A stretch of DNA of 64,000 bases, taken from contig DETS01000031.1 in assembly GCA_002361735.1 (NCBI GenBank), positions 15,989-79,988 on the forward strand, given 5' to 3'. The position numbers were made by a program, and so were the translations under genes. The notes beneath the pieces were generated by a model. That model was not told the DNA's origin. It worked only from the letters and a program-made list of their open reading frames with translations, and did not search any database. Positions 1 to 8,878 of this stretch are shown piece after piece (position 1 is the first letter of the stretch; each line of letters begins with the position of its first letter). The stretch is from Lachnospiraceae bacterium UBA3282 (GTDB lineage Bacteria; Bacillota; Clostridia; Lachnospirales; Lachnospiraceae).

Positions 1-1054
1 GGAAGCCCATGAAGGTATCGGTGAACTTGTAGTCGAACTTGCCCTCGATAGACTCTTTGTACATATCCTTCGGCACGGAGTTATTGATGTCGAGCAGGGT
101 CACGATATCGTCACTTACCGCCTCGCCGATGAACTCACTCAAGCAGCCGTAGATATCCACTTCACAAGATACCGGAATGCCTCTGCCGGTCAGACGGCTG
201 TTCACAAAGCAGGGAACGAAACCGAACTGGGTCTGGAATGCGGGCCAGCACTTTCCTGCGATTGCCACATATTCACGATAGCCCTTGTGCTCCTCTACCC
301 AGTCAAGCAACGTCAGTTCGTACTGCGCAAGCTTGGGCAGAATCTCGGGCTTATTATTGCCGGCACCAAGCTCCGCTTCCATATCCTTTACGACCTCAGG
401 AATACGGGAATCGCCCGCATGCTTATTGAACGCCTCAAACAAGTCAAGCTCGGAGTTTTCCTCGATCTCCACGCCCAGATTGTAAAGCTGCTTAATGGGT
501 GCGTTGCAGGCAAGGAAGTTAAGCGGTCTGGGACCAAAGGATATGATCTTTAAGCTGGAAAGCCCCGCGATTGCACGAGCGATCGGAATAAACTCGTGGA
601 TCATGTCTGCACAGTCCTCAGCATCCCCCACGGGATACTCGGGAATGTAAGCTCTCACATTTCTGAGTTTTAAGTTATAGCTGGCATTGAGCATACCGCA
701 GTAAGCATCGCCGCGTCCCTGGATCAGATCGCCCTGAGACTCCTCAGCGGCAGCCACAAACATCTTGGGACCTTCGAAATGCTTTGCAAGCAGAGTCTCG
801 GAAATCTCCGGGCCAAAGTTGCCAAGATATACGCAAAGAGCGTTACAGCCGTTGTCCTTGATATCCTTCAGAGCGTTCACCATATCGATCTCGCTCTCAA
901 TGATGCAGACAGGGCACTCATAAATGTCAGCTGCGTCATATTTTTTCTTGTAAGCCTCCACCAGAGCCTTTCTCCTGTTGACTGCCAAAGACGCCGGGAA
1001 ACAGTCACGACTCACTGCCACGATACCAATTTTTACTTTGGGTAAATTGTTCAT
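1..1054 (-). CDS. L-fucose/L-arabinose isomerase-like protein (3' end cut off)
   Basis: The reading frame starts at 1054 (MNNLPKVKIGIVAVSRD) after a strong AAGGAGGATAT site and runs open to the window edge, giving about 351 residues of a protein usually near 450-500. The N-terminal fold, with an early GIVAVSRDCF-type strand and a conserved LGNFGPE segment, matches the FucI-like isomerase family, which interconverts aldoses and ketoses and needs a divalent metal. The metal-binding C-terminal half lies outside the window. It is the last visible gene of a leftward operon with xylulokinase and a DUF4867 protein, so its substrate is probably a pentose or 6-deoxy sugar whose ketose form is phosphorylated by the kinase. 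The exact sugar cannot be told from sequence. Confidence 0.8.
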   Translation of the reverse strand, partial: MNNLPKVKIGIVAVSRDCFPASLAVNRRKALVEAYKKKYDAADIYECPVCIIESEIDMVNALKDIKDNGCNALCVYLGNFGPEISETLLAKHFEGPKMFVAAAEESQGDLIQGRGDAYCGMLNASYNLKLRNVRAYIPEYPVGDAEDCADMIHEFIPIARAIAGLSSLKIISFGPRPLNFLACNAPIKQLYNLGVEIEENSELDLFEAFNKHAGDSRIPEVVKDMEAELGAGNNKPEILPKLAQYELTLLDWVEEHKGYREYVAIAGKCWPAFQTQFGFVPCFVNSRLTGRGIPVSCEVDIYGCLSEFIGEAVSDDIVTLLDINNSVPKDMYKESIEGKFDYKFTDTFMGF

Positions 1055-1152
1055 TTGCTATATCCTCCTTCTTTTAACCGGTGCTGCCGGTAAATGTGTT
1101 ACTTATTTATTATTATAACATGAAAATGCCTCTTTGGACATTCTTCAACCTA

Positions 1153-1776
1153 TTACTCACGGATATCTAAATTTTTGCCTACCAGTCCGATGTGCGAACC
1201 CGCGTCAAGCCCGCCTTCCGCATGACCGATCAGCCACTTGTTCTGTGCGGTGATCAGGGAATCTTCCCAACCCTCATGCTTTTCCTTCAGCGGATAGTTG
1301 GTGCCCGCCGGCAGCACGATGCCTACCTTGAAGCCGCCCTCGTTTGCGCTGCAGGGCGCATAGTGCAGAGTCGTCGCGTAAAGCTCTACCGCCGTGCCCG
1401 CTTCTACCAAATAAGCCTCCATCTTTGCGGTCTCATACTTGAAATCGTCGGTGATATCCTGCTGCATGCCCACGATCAGCACCGCATCGGTCGCCGCCAC
1501 ATTGATTTCCGAACTCCTGTGGTACTCGATGGCATTCAGCTTATAATTGTGACCGTTGCAGTAGCCTACCTCGATCGGCAGCTCGCCGTAGGTTCTTCTC
1601 TGTAATGCTTTAGCAGCCTTTGTCGCTTCCAGCGCTGCAATGGAAGGCTCGTAAGCTACCCCCTCGGGCAGCGGCGTCTCCTTTTTGATCGCCTCCACCA
1701 GATCGGTGAAATCAATTCCCTCTACGACTCTGCCATACTTACGAAATGACGGGTCTGTCACTTTTTTGATCTCCAT
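1153..1776 (-). CDS. DUF4867 family protein
   Basis: This 207-residue soluble protein has no signal peptide or membrane segment. I recognise it as the uncharacterised DUF4867 family from its length, from the N-terminal KKVTDPSFRKYGRVVEG and from the C-terminal KNLDIRE end. Acid- and histidine-rich strands (VELYATTLHYAPC, GHAEGGLDAGSHIG) would suit a cupin-like sugar-binding or sugar-isomerising fold, but that is inference. It starts 21 bp after the xylulokinase stop with a GGGAGAGG site, and the isomerase-like gene follows after about 100 bp. Its constant company with an isomerase and a kinase suggests a mutarotase, epimerase or isomerase step in the same pathway. Confidence 0.75.
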   Translation of the reverse strand: MEIKKVTDPSFRKYGRVVEGIDFTDLVEAIKKETPLPEGVAYEPSIAALEATKAAKALQRRTYGELPIEVGYCNGHNYKLNAIEYHRSSEINVAATDAVLIVGMQQDITDDFKYETAKMEAYLVEAGTAVELYATTLHYAPCSANEGGFKVGIVLPAGTNYPLKEKHEGWEDSLITAQNKWLIGHAEGGLDAGSHIGLVGKNLDIRE

Positions 1777-1797
1777 TTTTCCTCTCCCTTCTTTCTA

Positions 1798-3273
1798 TTA
1801 GTGAATCTTCTTAAACAGCTCCTTGCAAGCCGGATAGATCTGCTTAAACTGCTGATATCTCTTTTCGTATTTTTCCACCAGCGCGGGTTCCGGCTCCACC
1901 GTATCCACGATCTTTACGATTTTAGATGCCGCTTCCTCGACGCTTGCATACTCGCCGCAGGCAACCGCCGCCAGCATCGCGCCGCCCATGGCGGGACCTT
2001 CTTCGCTCTCGATCACATCCACTTTCAGATTCATGATATTGGCGATCATCCGCTTCCACAGCGGGCTCTTTGCGCCGCCGCCGCAGATCTTCGTGCGCTC
2101 GATATGGATACCGAGAGACCTCGCCACCTCCAAAGAATCTCTGAGCGCAAAGGCTACGCCTTCCAGCACTGCCTGCGTCATATCCGCCCGCGTGCTGTCC
2201 ATGGTCATGCCGATGAAGGTGCCTCTCGCGTCGGGATCGTTATGCGGGGAACGCTCACCCATCAGATAAGGCAGGAAATACACATGGTTTTCACCCAGCT
2301 TATCGTCCGTGATCGCCTTCTGCTCGTCCGCATATTTTTCGGTGCCGATGATATCGTCCATCCACCACTTATTGCAGGACGCCGCGCTTAGCATGCAGCC
2401 CATCAGATGATAATGCCCGTCCGCATGGGCAAAAGCATGGAGGGCATTGAATTTATCCACCCCGAATTTATCGGACGAAATAAAGATGGTACCGCTGGTG
2501 CCAAGGGAGATATTGCACATGCCGTCTCCCACGGTGCCCGTGCCGACAGCCGCCGCCGCGTTGTCACCGCCGCCCGCAGCCACCTTGACATTCTCGGGAA
2601 TGCCAAGCTCTTTTGCGATTTCGGGAAGCACCGTCCCCACGGTCTCGTAACTTTCATAAATCTTTGCCAGCTGTTCTTCTTTCACGCCGCAGATCTCGCA
2701 CATCTCCTTCGACCAGCAGCGGTTCTTTACATCAAACAAAAGCATTCCCGAAGCGTCGGAAACGTCCGTACAGTGTACGCCTGTCAGTTTGTAAGCAATG
2801 TAGTCCTTGGGGAGCATGATCTTTTTGATCCTCGCAAAGTTCTCAGGCTCCTTATTCTTGACCCACAGCACCTTCGGCGCGGTAAATCCGGTAAAGGAGA
2901 TATTCGCCGTATACGCGGACAGCTTATCCTTACCGATCACGTTATTCAGATAATCGCATTCTTCCGTGGTCCTGCCGTCATTCCAAAGGATCGCCGGACG
3001 AATCACTTCGTCCTTTTCATCCAAAATGACCAGTCCGTGCATCTGTCCGCCAAAGCTGATGCCCGCCACCTGGCTCTTATCCACGCCTGCGATCAGTTCC
3101 TTAATACCCGCAATGCTCTGCTCGTACCAGTCCTCCGGCTTCTGCTCCGACCAACCCGGATGCGGAAAATATAACGGATATTCCTTTGATACAATATTGA
3201 CGATTTTCCCGCTTCCTTCCATCAAAAGAAGCTTAACCGCGCTGGTTCCCAAATCCACTCCAATATACAGCAT
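1798..3273 (-). CDS. xylB: xylulokinase (FGGY family)
   Basis: At 491 residues this is full length for an FGGY-family carbohydrate kinase. It begins with the phosphate-binding segment YIGVDLGTSAVK and carries the family features ISFGGQMHGLVIL, a mid-protein GGGDNAAAAVGTG, and the ATP-site GGGAKSPLWKRMIAN near residue 400. The family transfers phosphate from ATP to a ketopentose such as D-xylulose. Specificity within the family is hard to read from sequence, and because the partner is a fucose-isomerase-like protein the true substrate could be another ketose such as L-fuculose or L-ribulose. It is the first gene of the leftward operon and starts after GGAGG with 6 bp spacing. Confidence 0.85.
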   Translation of the reverse strand: MLYIGVDLGTSAVKLLLMEGSGKIVNIVSKEYPLYFPHPGWSEQKPEDWYEQSIAGIKELIAGVDKSQVAGISFGGQMHGLVILDEKDEVIRPAILWNDGRTTEECDYLNNVIGKDKLSAYTANISFTGFTAPKVLWVKNKEPENFARIKKIMLPKDYIAYKLTGVHCTDVSDASGMLLFDVKNRCWSKEMCEICGVKEEQLAKIYESYETVGTVLPEIAKELGIPENVKVAAGGGDNAAAAVGTGTVGDGMCNISLGTSGTIFISSDKFGVDKFNALHAFAHADGHYHLMGCMLSAASCNKWWMDDIIGTEKYADEQKAITDDKLGENHVYFLPYLMGERSPHNDPDARGTFIGMTMDSTRADMTQAVLEGVAFALRDSLEVARSLGIHIERTKICGGGAKSPLWKRMIANIMNLKVDVIESEEGPAMGGAMLAAVACGEYASVEEAASKIVKIVDTVEPEPALVEKYEKRYQQFKQIYPACKELFKKIH

Positions 3274-3304
3274 AGCAAACCTCCACTCTTTCCGACAATT
3301 TTCC

Positions 3305-3361
3305 CGTGCCCGTGCACGATTCTTCTGTTTCCATGATAAGCCGTCCCATCGATAAAAGCAA
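3305..3361 (-). promoter_or_regulatory. Promoter and likely LacI operator of the xylB operon
   Basis: On the minus strand TTGCTT (3356-3361) and TATCAT (3333-3338) are separated by 17 bp. Just downstream, at 3305-3318, lies the inverted repeat CGTGC-N4-GCACG, placed where a repressor would block transcription start. The divergent gene next door encodes a LacI-type regulator, so this is the natural operator candidate. Assignment rests on position and symmetry only. Confidence 0.55.
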
Positions 3362-3476
3362 TACCGTATATTTTTTTCGTAACTTTATACAAAATACGGC
3401 GGAACGCATTGTCTATTTCCACTTGATATGTTAAAGTGCTGTTATCAAAGATGAAACCGGAAAAAGGAATCCTGCC

Positions 3477-4499
3477 ATGGCAACCATTAAGGAAATCGCC
3501 GCTCTCGCGGGCGTATCAAGGGGTACGGTAGACCGTGTCTTAAACCACCGCGGCGACGTGAATCCCCAAACAGAAGAAAAGATCATGCAGATCATACGTG
3601 CCCTCGATTATAAGCCAAACAAAGCGGGCATCGTCCTTGCTGCCCAGAAAAAAAATCTGAAACTGGGTGTGGTTCTGCTTGGCGCCGGTACTCCTTTCTT
3701 TGACGATGTCCTGATGGGCGTGCACGAAAAAACAGCGGAGCTTGCAGGCTACAACTGCAGCGTTCTCATAAAGCAGACCGAATACAGCCTGAAAGAGCAG
3801 CTTGACGCCATAGATGCCCTGCTTGCGGAAGGGATAGGCGGTCTTGCCATCTCTCCTTACAACGACAACAGCGTACGGGAAAAAATCGACAGTCTTTCTG
3901 CCGCAGGGATTCCCGTGGTCACCTTAAATACCGATATCGAAAATTCCAGCCGCCTCGCCTATGTCGGCAGTAACTTTTACCGTTCCGGCGAGGCAGCGGG
4001 CGGTTTGATGCGTCTGATGACAAAAGGCGAGGTGCGTGTGGGCATCGTTTCCGGCTCACAAAATATTCTCTGCCATACCGAGCGGATCGCGGGATTTGCC
4101 CATATCATTGAAGCATCCCCCGATATCCGCATCGTGGATACCGTCAACAACAGCGATGACGACGAGATCAGTTTTCGGCTGACCCATAAGCTTCTCACAG
4201 ACCATCCCGAGATCAACGCCTTTTACTTTACCGCAGGCGGCGTATACGGCGGCTGTCAGGCGATCGAAACGTCGGTGCGCAAAAATGACATATGTGTCAT
4301 AACAAACGATCTGGTCCCCACGACGCGGGAATACCTGCAAAAAGGGCTGATTGCCGCAACCATCTGCCAGCAGCCTTTTCAGCAGGGTTTTCTCCCCCTC
4401 TCCATCCTCTTTTCCTATTTGGCGACCGGGGAAATGCCCGCCGCAGAACATCATTATGTGGATGTGGACATCCGGATTCGGGAAAATCTGCTGCCTTAA
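3477..4499 (+). CDS. LacI-family transcriptional regulator with sugar-binding domain
   Basis: The 340-residue protein has an N-terminal helix-turn-helix (residues 3-22, IKEIAALAGVSRGTVDRVLN) and hinge helix, then a periplasmic-binding-protein-like effector domain from about residue 60 (LGVVLLGAGTPFFDDVLMGV). It is divergent from the xylB operon across a 203-bp gap holding a promoter and an inverted repeat, so it most likely represses that operon and is released by a sugar. The start is supported by AAAAAGGAATCC upstream of the ATG. Family assignment is firm; the effector is unknown. Confidence 0.88.
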   Translation: MATIKEIAALAGVSRGTVDRVLNHRGDVNPQTEEKIMQIIRALDYKPNKAGIVLAAQKKNLKLGVVLLGAGTPFFDDVLMGVHEKTAELAGYNCSVLIKQTEYSLKEQLDAIDALLAEGIGGLAISPYNDNSVREKIDSLSAAGIPVVTLNTDIENSSRLAYVGSNFYRSGEAAGGLMRLMTKGEVRVGIVSGSQNILCHTERIAGFAHIIEASPDIRIVDTVNNSDDDEISFRLTHKLLTDHPEINAFYFTAGGVYGGCQAIETSVRKNDICVITNDLVPTTREYLQKGLIAATICQQPFQQGFLPLSILFSYLATGEMPAAEHHYVDVDIRIRENLLP

Positions 4500-4535
4500 C
4501 CGCCGGCTGTCAAAAAACCGTTCTATACAAAAACC

Positions 4536-4568
4536 TGCCGTTTTGATATACTGGCAATAGAAACGGCA
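4536..4568. promoter_or_regulatory. Inverted repeat flanking a possible promoter before the carbamate kinase gene
   Basis: TGCCGTTT (4536-4543) and AAACGGCA (4561-4568) form a perfect 8-bp inverted repeat around TATACT (4547-4552), a good -10 hexamer without a clear -35. It could be an operator over the carbamate kinase promoter or a weak stem after the lacI gene. Confidence 0.35.
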
Positions 4569-4655
4569 TACAGGAATCGGCAATCCGACACGATGCGAAA
4601 GATGTATGGCGCAGATCAAGCCGGGAACCAAAATCTGACACTTGAAAGGATCAGC

Positions 4656-5600
4656 GTGAATCATATGAGTAAGAAAAAAGCAGTCGTCTCTCTCGGACAT
4701 GAGGCGCTTGGCTATACAACATTGGAACAATGGGACGCCGTCAAAGTGACCGCCAAAGCCCTGGCGGATCTGGTGGAAGCCGACTACCAGCTCACCATCA
4801 CCCACTCAAACGGCCCCCAGGTCAGCATGATCCACAAAGCCATGACGGAACTGAGAAGGGTCTACATCGACTACACCCCCGCGCCTATGTGTGTCTGTTC
4901 CGCCATGAGCCAGGGATATGTGGGCTATGATATCCAAAATGCGCTCCGCGCCGAACTCCTTGGCCGCGGTATCGTAAAAACCGTCGGCACGATTCTGACG
5001 CAGGTCACCGTGGATCCCTACGACGAGGCCTTCTATGAGCCCACCAAGGCAATCGGACGCTATATGTCCGCCGAGGATGCACAAATCGAGATCAAGAAGG
5101 GCAATTATGTGCAGGAAGAACCCGGCAAAGGTTTCCGCCGTGTGGTGGCGGCGCCCCGTCCGATCGAGATCGTGGAAATCGACGCCATCCGCGCGCTGGC
5201 TGAGGCTGACCAGGTCGTCATTGCCTGCGGCGGCGGCGGTATTCCCGTCATTGAGCAGAATCATGTCCTCAAGGGCGCTTCCGCCGTGATCGAGAAGGAT
5301 TCCATCGCCGGAAAGCTGGCGGCAGAGCTCAACACCGACGAATTGATCATTCTCACAAGCGTTCCCTGTGTATACAAACAGTTTGGGCAGCCCGGGCAGG
5401 AGGCCATCGCCTCCCTCACCGTAGGGCAGGCAAAAGAGCTCTGCGCACAGGGCGAATTTGGGGAGGGCACCATGCTCCCGAAGATCGAGGCTGCCATCAC
5501 ATATCTGGAGGCGAATCCACAGGGGAAGGTGCTGATCACTTCGCTGGGGGATGTGAAAGAGGCGTTGAAAGGGAGAAGTGGGACGGTGATTACGGCGTAG
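4656..5600 (+). CDS. arcC: carbamate kinase
   Basis: Carbamate kinase makes ATP from carbamoyl phosphate and ADP, giving carbamate that decays to ammonia and CO2; it is usually the last step of arginine or purine-derived ureide fermentation. The protein shows the amino-acid-kinase fold with ITHSNGPQVSMI near the start, YTPAPMCVCSAMSQGYVGY, an FRRVVAAPRP loop, the glycine-rich VIACGGGGIPVIEQ and EKDSIAGKLAAELN, all typical. I prefer the GTG at 4656, which has GAAAGGA five bases upstream, over the ATG at 4665; both give about 311-314 residues, normal for the family. No arginine deiminase or transcarbamylase gene is nearby, which is unusual. Confidence 0.9.
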   Translation: MNHMSKKKAVVSLGHEALGYTTLEQWDAVKVTAKALADLVEADYQLTITHSNGPQVSMIHKAMTELRRVYIDYTPAPMCVCSAMSQGYVGYDIQNALRAELLGRGIVKTVGTILTQVTVDPYDEAFYEPTKAIGRYMSAEDAQIEIKKGNYVQEEPGKGFRRVVAAPRPIEIVEIDAIRALAEADQVVIACGGGGIPVIEQNHVLKGASAVIEKDSIAGKLAAELNTDELIILTSVPCVYKQFGQPGQEAIASLTVGQAKELCAQGEFGEGTMLPKIEAAITYLEANPQGKVLITSLGDVKEALKGRSGTVITA

Positions 5601-5612
5601 GATGTATAATAA

Positions 5613-5727
5613 GACGGGCTTTGTGGCATCCTGCCGTCACGAAGCAAAACTCGTGCAGAAAATGCTCACGCATTTCTGCCCTCAAACAGTTGCTTCGTAA
5701 CTTGCAGGTATGCCAGCAAAGTCCGTC
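5613..5727. repeat. Long palindromic multi-stem element A in a convergent gap
   Basis: Between the carbamate kinase stop and the lspA stop lies a nested inverted repeat. The outer arm GACGGGCTTTG pairs with CAAAGTCCGTC, then GGCAT/ATGCC and CCTGC/GCAGG, then ACGAAGCAA/TTGCTTCGT, then an inner GCAGAAAATGC/GCATTTCTGC hairpin. On the minus strand its core reads CTGTTTGAG, then a hairpin, then CTGCACGAGTTTTGC. The same core words occur in element B at 34103-34221 inside unrelated outer stems. A second copy of the right arm (TAAAGCCCGTC, 5781-5791) lies nearby. It may also end transcription of the two converging genes. Confidence 0.65.
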
Positions 5728-5789
5728 GGATAGATATTGTCTACATTCAGAAGTCTGTTGCGTAATTCACTGATATGCTGTAAAGCCCG

Positions 5790-6263
5790 TCAGGATAGAT
5801 ATTGATCTCGCATTTGAGCGATTGTAATAATCACCGCCCCGATTAGGATGCAGAAGTCGGAAATGTTGAAAACGATGCGGCTGATGCGGGGATTTTTAAC
5901 GGGGAAGCTGACGTAATCGACGACGTATTTCCGTGCAAGACGGTCATAGGTGTTGCTGTAAGCGCCGCCGAGGAGAAAGGCAAGCCCTGTTTTTAGGGCA
6001 GTATTCCCCCGAAAGGTAAAAGTAGAAAGGAAAATCACCGTCATCGAGAGTGTCAAAAGCAGGGAAAGTGCGGCTATCATTCCCTGCTTTTTTGCGCCCA
6101 GATCAAGGAAGGCGCCTTTGTTGTGGTACTTTTTGAGCAGGAGCCTGCCGTTGCAGAGGGACTTGATTTCTCCCTCCTCCAGCTTATTTTCAATCTTATT
6201 TTTTAAGAGCAGGTCCAACACAAAAATCCCTGCTGCCAAAATCGCGCACAAAACTGTGACCAT
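5790..6263 (-). CDS. lspA: signal peptidase II (lipoprotein signal peptidase)
   Basis: This integral membrane aspartyl protease removes signal peptides from diacylglyceryl-modified prolipoproteins. The 157-residue protein has four hydrophobic segments and both family boxes. The first is GGAYSNTYDR, whose Asp is catalytic, followed by KYVVDYVSF; the second is VFNISDFCILIG with the second catalytic Asp. The usual NxGAAF box is reduced to NKGAFLDL. The start at 6263 is chosen over an upstream ATG because GAGGAGGAA lies right before it. It is the last gene of the leftward operon whose first two genes encode lipoproteins, which are its likely substrates. It may be a second copy beside a housekeeping lspA elsewhere. 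Confidence 0.82.
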   Translation of the reverse strand: MVTVLCAILAAGIFVLDLLLKNKIENKLEEGEIKSLCNGRLLLKKYHNKGAFLDLGAKKQGMIAALSLLLTLSMTVIFLSTFTFRGNTALKTGLAFLLGGAYSNTYDRLARKYVVDYVSFPVKNPRISRIVFNISDFCILIGAVIITIAQMRDQYLS

Positions 6264-6340
6264 ACAGTTCCTCCTCGCTCCATTCCCAACCACGAAATCT
6301 CAGCGGAAATTTTTCACAAAGCAGCCTTTACCGCAAATGC

Positions 6341-7105
6341 TTAGAAGTTCTTCTCGCGCTTTCCAAACTGCGAAAGCACCCGCAAACTCCTGCGCAAGGT
6401 AATGAGGAGCGGATGCGGCACCCCGTTTTTCTTGAGCGCGAGAAAACCCTCCCGAAAAGAAACCAGATAATTTTTCAGGCCGGCATTGCTCGTCCCGCCG
6501 TAGAACATCGCAACCAAGATATCCGGTACATATGCCAACACATTTTTCTCATCCTTTAAAAAGCGCACTATGAACTCGTAGTCCGCCGCGCAGCGGTAGG
6601 ACGTGTCGTAAAGACCATACTTCTCGTATACCTCGCGCCGCAAAAACAGGGTCGGATGCCCGGGCATCCAGCCTTCTGCCAGCCTTCCCTGTCCCATACG
6701 CCACTCTCTGACCACACGCTCTCCCTCTACATAAACCAAATCGGCGTGTGCACCGACACAGCCTTCTTTGCCCTGTTCGATCGCAGCCAAAATGCGTGTT
6801 ACCGCGTTTGGTTTACATAACTTATCGTTGCAGACAGCGATCACATCCCCGGTACTCATACGAAACGCTTTGTTCATCGCATCATAGAGCCCTTCGTCCG
6901 GCTCCGAGACCCAGCGCACCAAAAAACCCTGCCGCTCTTTTGTCCGCGCGGCAAACGCTTTGATCAATTCCACCGTGCCGTCCGTCGATCCGCCGTCCAC
7001 GACCACTACCTCGAGATCCGGGTAGTCCTGTTCCTCGATGCTCTGCAGGGTGATGGGAATCGTCTCTTTCACATTGTAGACCGTCACCAACAGGGAAACT
7101 CTCAT
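6341..7105 (-). CDS. family 2 glycosyltransferase
   Basis: This 254-residue GT-A enzyme starts with VSLLVTVYNVKETIP and has the nucleotide-sugar motif VVVDGGSTDG near residue 40 and a GLYDAMNKAFRMSTGDVIAVCND segment, where the usual DxD is replaced by CND. No membrane segment is evident apart from a weakly hydrophobic stretch. The ATG at 7105 follows GGAGGGGAAT; an upstream in-frame start lacks a site. The gene begins 2 bp after the DUF5722 stop. Acceptor and donor are unknown; with two surface lipoproteins in the operon it probably contributes to a surface glycan. Confidence 0.82.
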   Translation of the reverse strand: MRVSLLVTVYNVKETIPITLQSIEEQDYPDLEVVVVDGGSTDGTVELIKAFAARTKERQGFLVRWVSEPDEGLYDAMNKAFRMSTGDVIAVCNDKLCKPNAVTRILAAIEQGKEGCVGAHADLVYVEGERVVREWRMGQGRLAEGWMPGHPTLFLRREVYEKYGLYDTSYRCAADYEFIVRFLKDEKNVLAYVPDILVAMFYGGTSNAGLKNYLVSFREGFLALKKNGVPHPLLITLRRSLRVLSQFGKREKNF

Positions 7106-7106
7106 G

Positions 7107-8861
7107 TTATTCCCCTCCATTCGGCGCCGCCGCCCAGGAGAGCGCCTCCTCCAGACTGTCCGCACCCAGAATTTTCAACATAAATCCGGTGTAATCTTTT
7201 GCCCGGTCTGTGTCGATGTAACGGAAAACATCTTTAATATATTTCCCCGTATGGTCGTACTCGTATACGCCAAAAGAAAGTCCCGCCTTCACTTCTTCCG
7301 GTGCATCCGTCTGGCGGTTCATCAAAAAGGCGTCCACATAGGGATTGGCTTCCACAATATAATAGCAGTAAGCAAAGGCTGCCGCCTGCAAACGCTCGCC
7401 CGAGCCGGAAGAAAATCCCAGTTCTGTGATCGTAACACTGCGCACCTCCCCGCTTCTGTCCAAATATGCCTCCTCCGAGAGCATGTCCGTCAACACGTTC
7501 AGATTCATCACTGATAAATGCGGCGCCTCCCTCGTCTTGTCATACTCCTGAGACCAGTAGTTTACTCGGGTCAGCGGCTCCGGATAGGGATGGATCGCGA
7601 TGCCCCAGTCATAGTTGCCGTGGGCGAGCGCCGCCGTATTAAAAGCTTCAAGCACATCCTTTCCGTTAAAGAAATTTTTGTTATCGCCTTCGTTGCTGTT
7701 CCAGGCATGGTCAATACTGAAATAAACCCGTGCGCCCGCATAATGACTTTTCACCGCCTGATAAAAAATACGCATGGATTTTTCAAAGGTCTCCGTATAA
7801 TGCACCACATCCCTTGTATCCATATAATTCCAAACCCGATTCTGGTTGATCTCATTGGCGATCACCCAGCTATGTACCATACCATGCGCACCGCTCGAAT
7901 ACCGTTCCGCGAGAAAGGATGCCACAGCCTCAAGCGTCCTTACACCTCTTTCCTCGGCCGTATTGAACATATAATAGTACGCGCCGCTCTCCTGCTTCCT
8001 TGCCTCCGGATGGATCAGTTCGAGATGCTCCTCATTCCAATCATTTAACACTACTGCCGTAGCGCTCATTCCCTTATCCGACAGATAAGTGAACAGCCCG
8101 TCATAACCGTTGATCGCCGCCCCGTTAAACAGATAATTCTTTCCCCGATAAGTATAGGTGATCGTGGGAAATGTCGGATCTGCCGTTTCCCCCATAATAT
8201 GAGAAAGCGGAATATTGTAGATCGTATGTTTCACGCCCAGCTCCGTCAGTTCCGGAGTGCCAAGCATGGTGGGATCTAAGAGCAGTCCCTTTTTGGAAGC
8301 AAGCTCCGGATAAGCATTCTGATTCTTGGCAAGTGCTTCCGGATTGGACAGGTAAATGCTCTTTCCAAGCTGCACAAAATTTTCATCTATCTTGAGAGCA
8401 GGAATAAATCTGGAAAACAGATAAGTCTCCCGATAAGGAAACACCGTCTCCCACGCTCTGTCCTTTCTTGCTCTGGTGACAGGTTCCTGACTGAGCGCGT
8501 CCGCGTCTTCTTCCCATTCCTCCGCAGCAAACAAATATATATAGGCGTCATCGCTTGCCGGAATCAGCGGCATATCGAGAGAAAAGCGCAGTCTCTTTGT
8601 CTCAGCGTCATAGACCAGCGAAACATCCATCGCAAAGTCGGACAGTTCTTCTGCCGACAGGATCGTCTCTCCCGCTGTCAGATCATCCAAAACTTGCGCG
8701 TGCTCATCAAGCGTCCATGTTTTTCCCGTATCCGCCCCCGCCTGATCGGTGCTGACAGGCACCTCCTTACGCCCACAGGCTATGAGCATTGCTACCGTAA
8801 AAAGGCACCCTGCCAACAAAAGATACACGGGACGTCGTTTCCCTTTTCGGTCTCTTTCCAT
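7107..8861 (-). CDS. DUF5722 lipoprotein, glycoside-hydrolase-like
   Basis: The 584-residue protein begins with a basic n-region, a hydrophobic core and a lipobox ending at Cys29 (LIAC), so it should be anchored to the outer face of the membrane. The rest resembles the DUF5722 family, predicted to have a glycosidase-like barrel: HSWVIANEINQNRVWNY looks like an acid/base Glu strand, and VTITELGFSSGSG a nucleophile strand. The start at 8861 has GGGAGG seven bases away and is preferred over the ATG at 8882, which overlaps the previous stop. Enzyme activity is inferred, and no member is known to me with a proven substrate. Confidence 0.75.
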   Translation of the reverse strand: MERDRKGKRRPVYLLLAGCLFTVAMLIACGRKEVPVSTDQAGADTGKTWTLDEHAQVLDDLTAGETILSAEELSDFAMDVSLVYDAETKRLRFSLDMPLIPASDDAYIYLFAAEEWEEDADALSQEPVTRARKDRAWETVFPYRETYLFSRFIPALKIDENFVQLGKSIYLSNPEALAKNQNAYPELASKKGLLLDPTMLGTPELTELGVKHTIYNIPLSHIMGETADPTFPTITYTYRGKNYLFNGAAINGYDGLFTYLSDKGMSATAVVLNDWNEEHLELIHPEARKQESGAYYYMFNTAEERGVRTLEAVASFLAERYSSGAHGMVHSWVIANEINQNRVWNYMDTRDVVHYTETFEKSMRIFYQAVKSHYAGARVYFSIDHAWNSNEGDNKNFFNGKDVLEAFNTAALAHGNYDWGIAIHPYPEPLTRVNYWSQEYDKTREAPHLSVMNLNVLTDMLSEEAYLDRSGEVRSVTITELGFSSGSGERLQAAAFAYCYYIVEANPYVDAFLMNRQTDAPEEVKAGLSFGVYEYDHTGKYIKDVFRYIDTDRAKDYTGFMLKILGADSLEEALSWAAAPNGGE

Positions 8862-8878
8862 GTTAGAACCTCCCGCGC

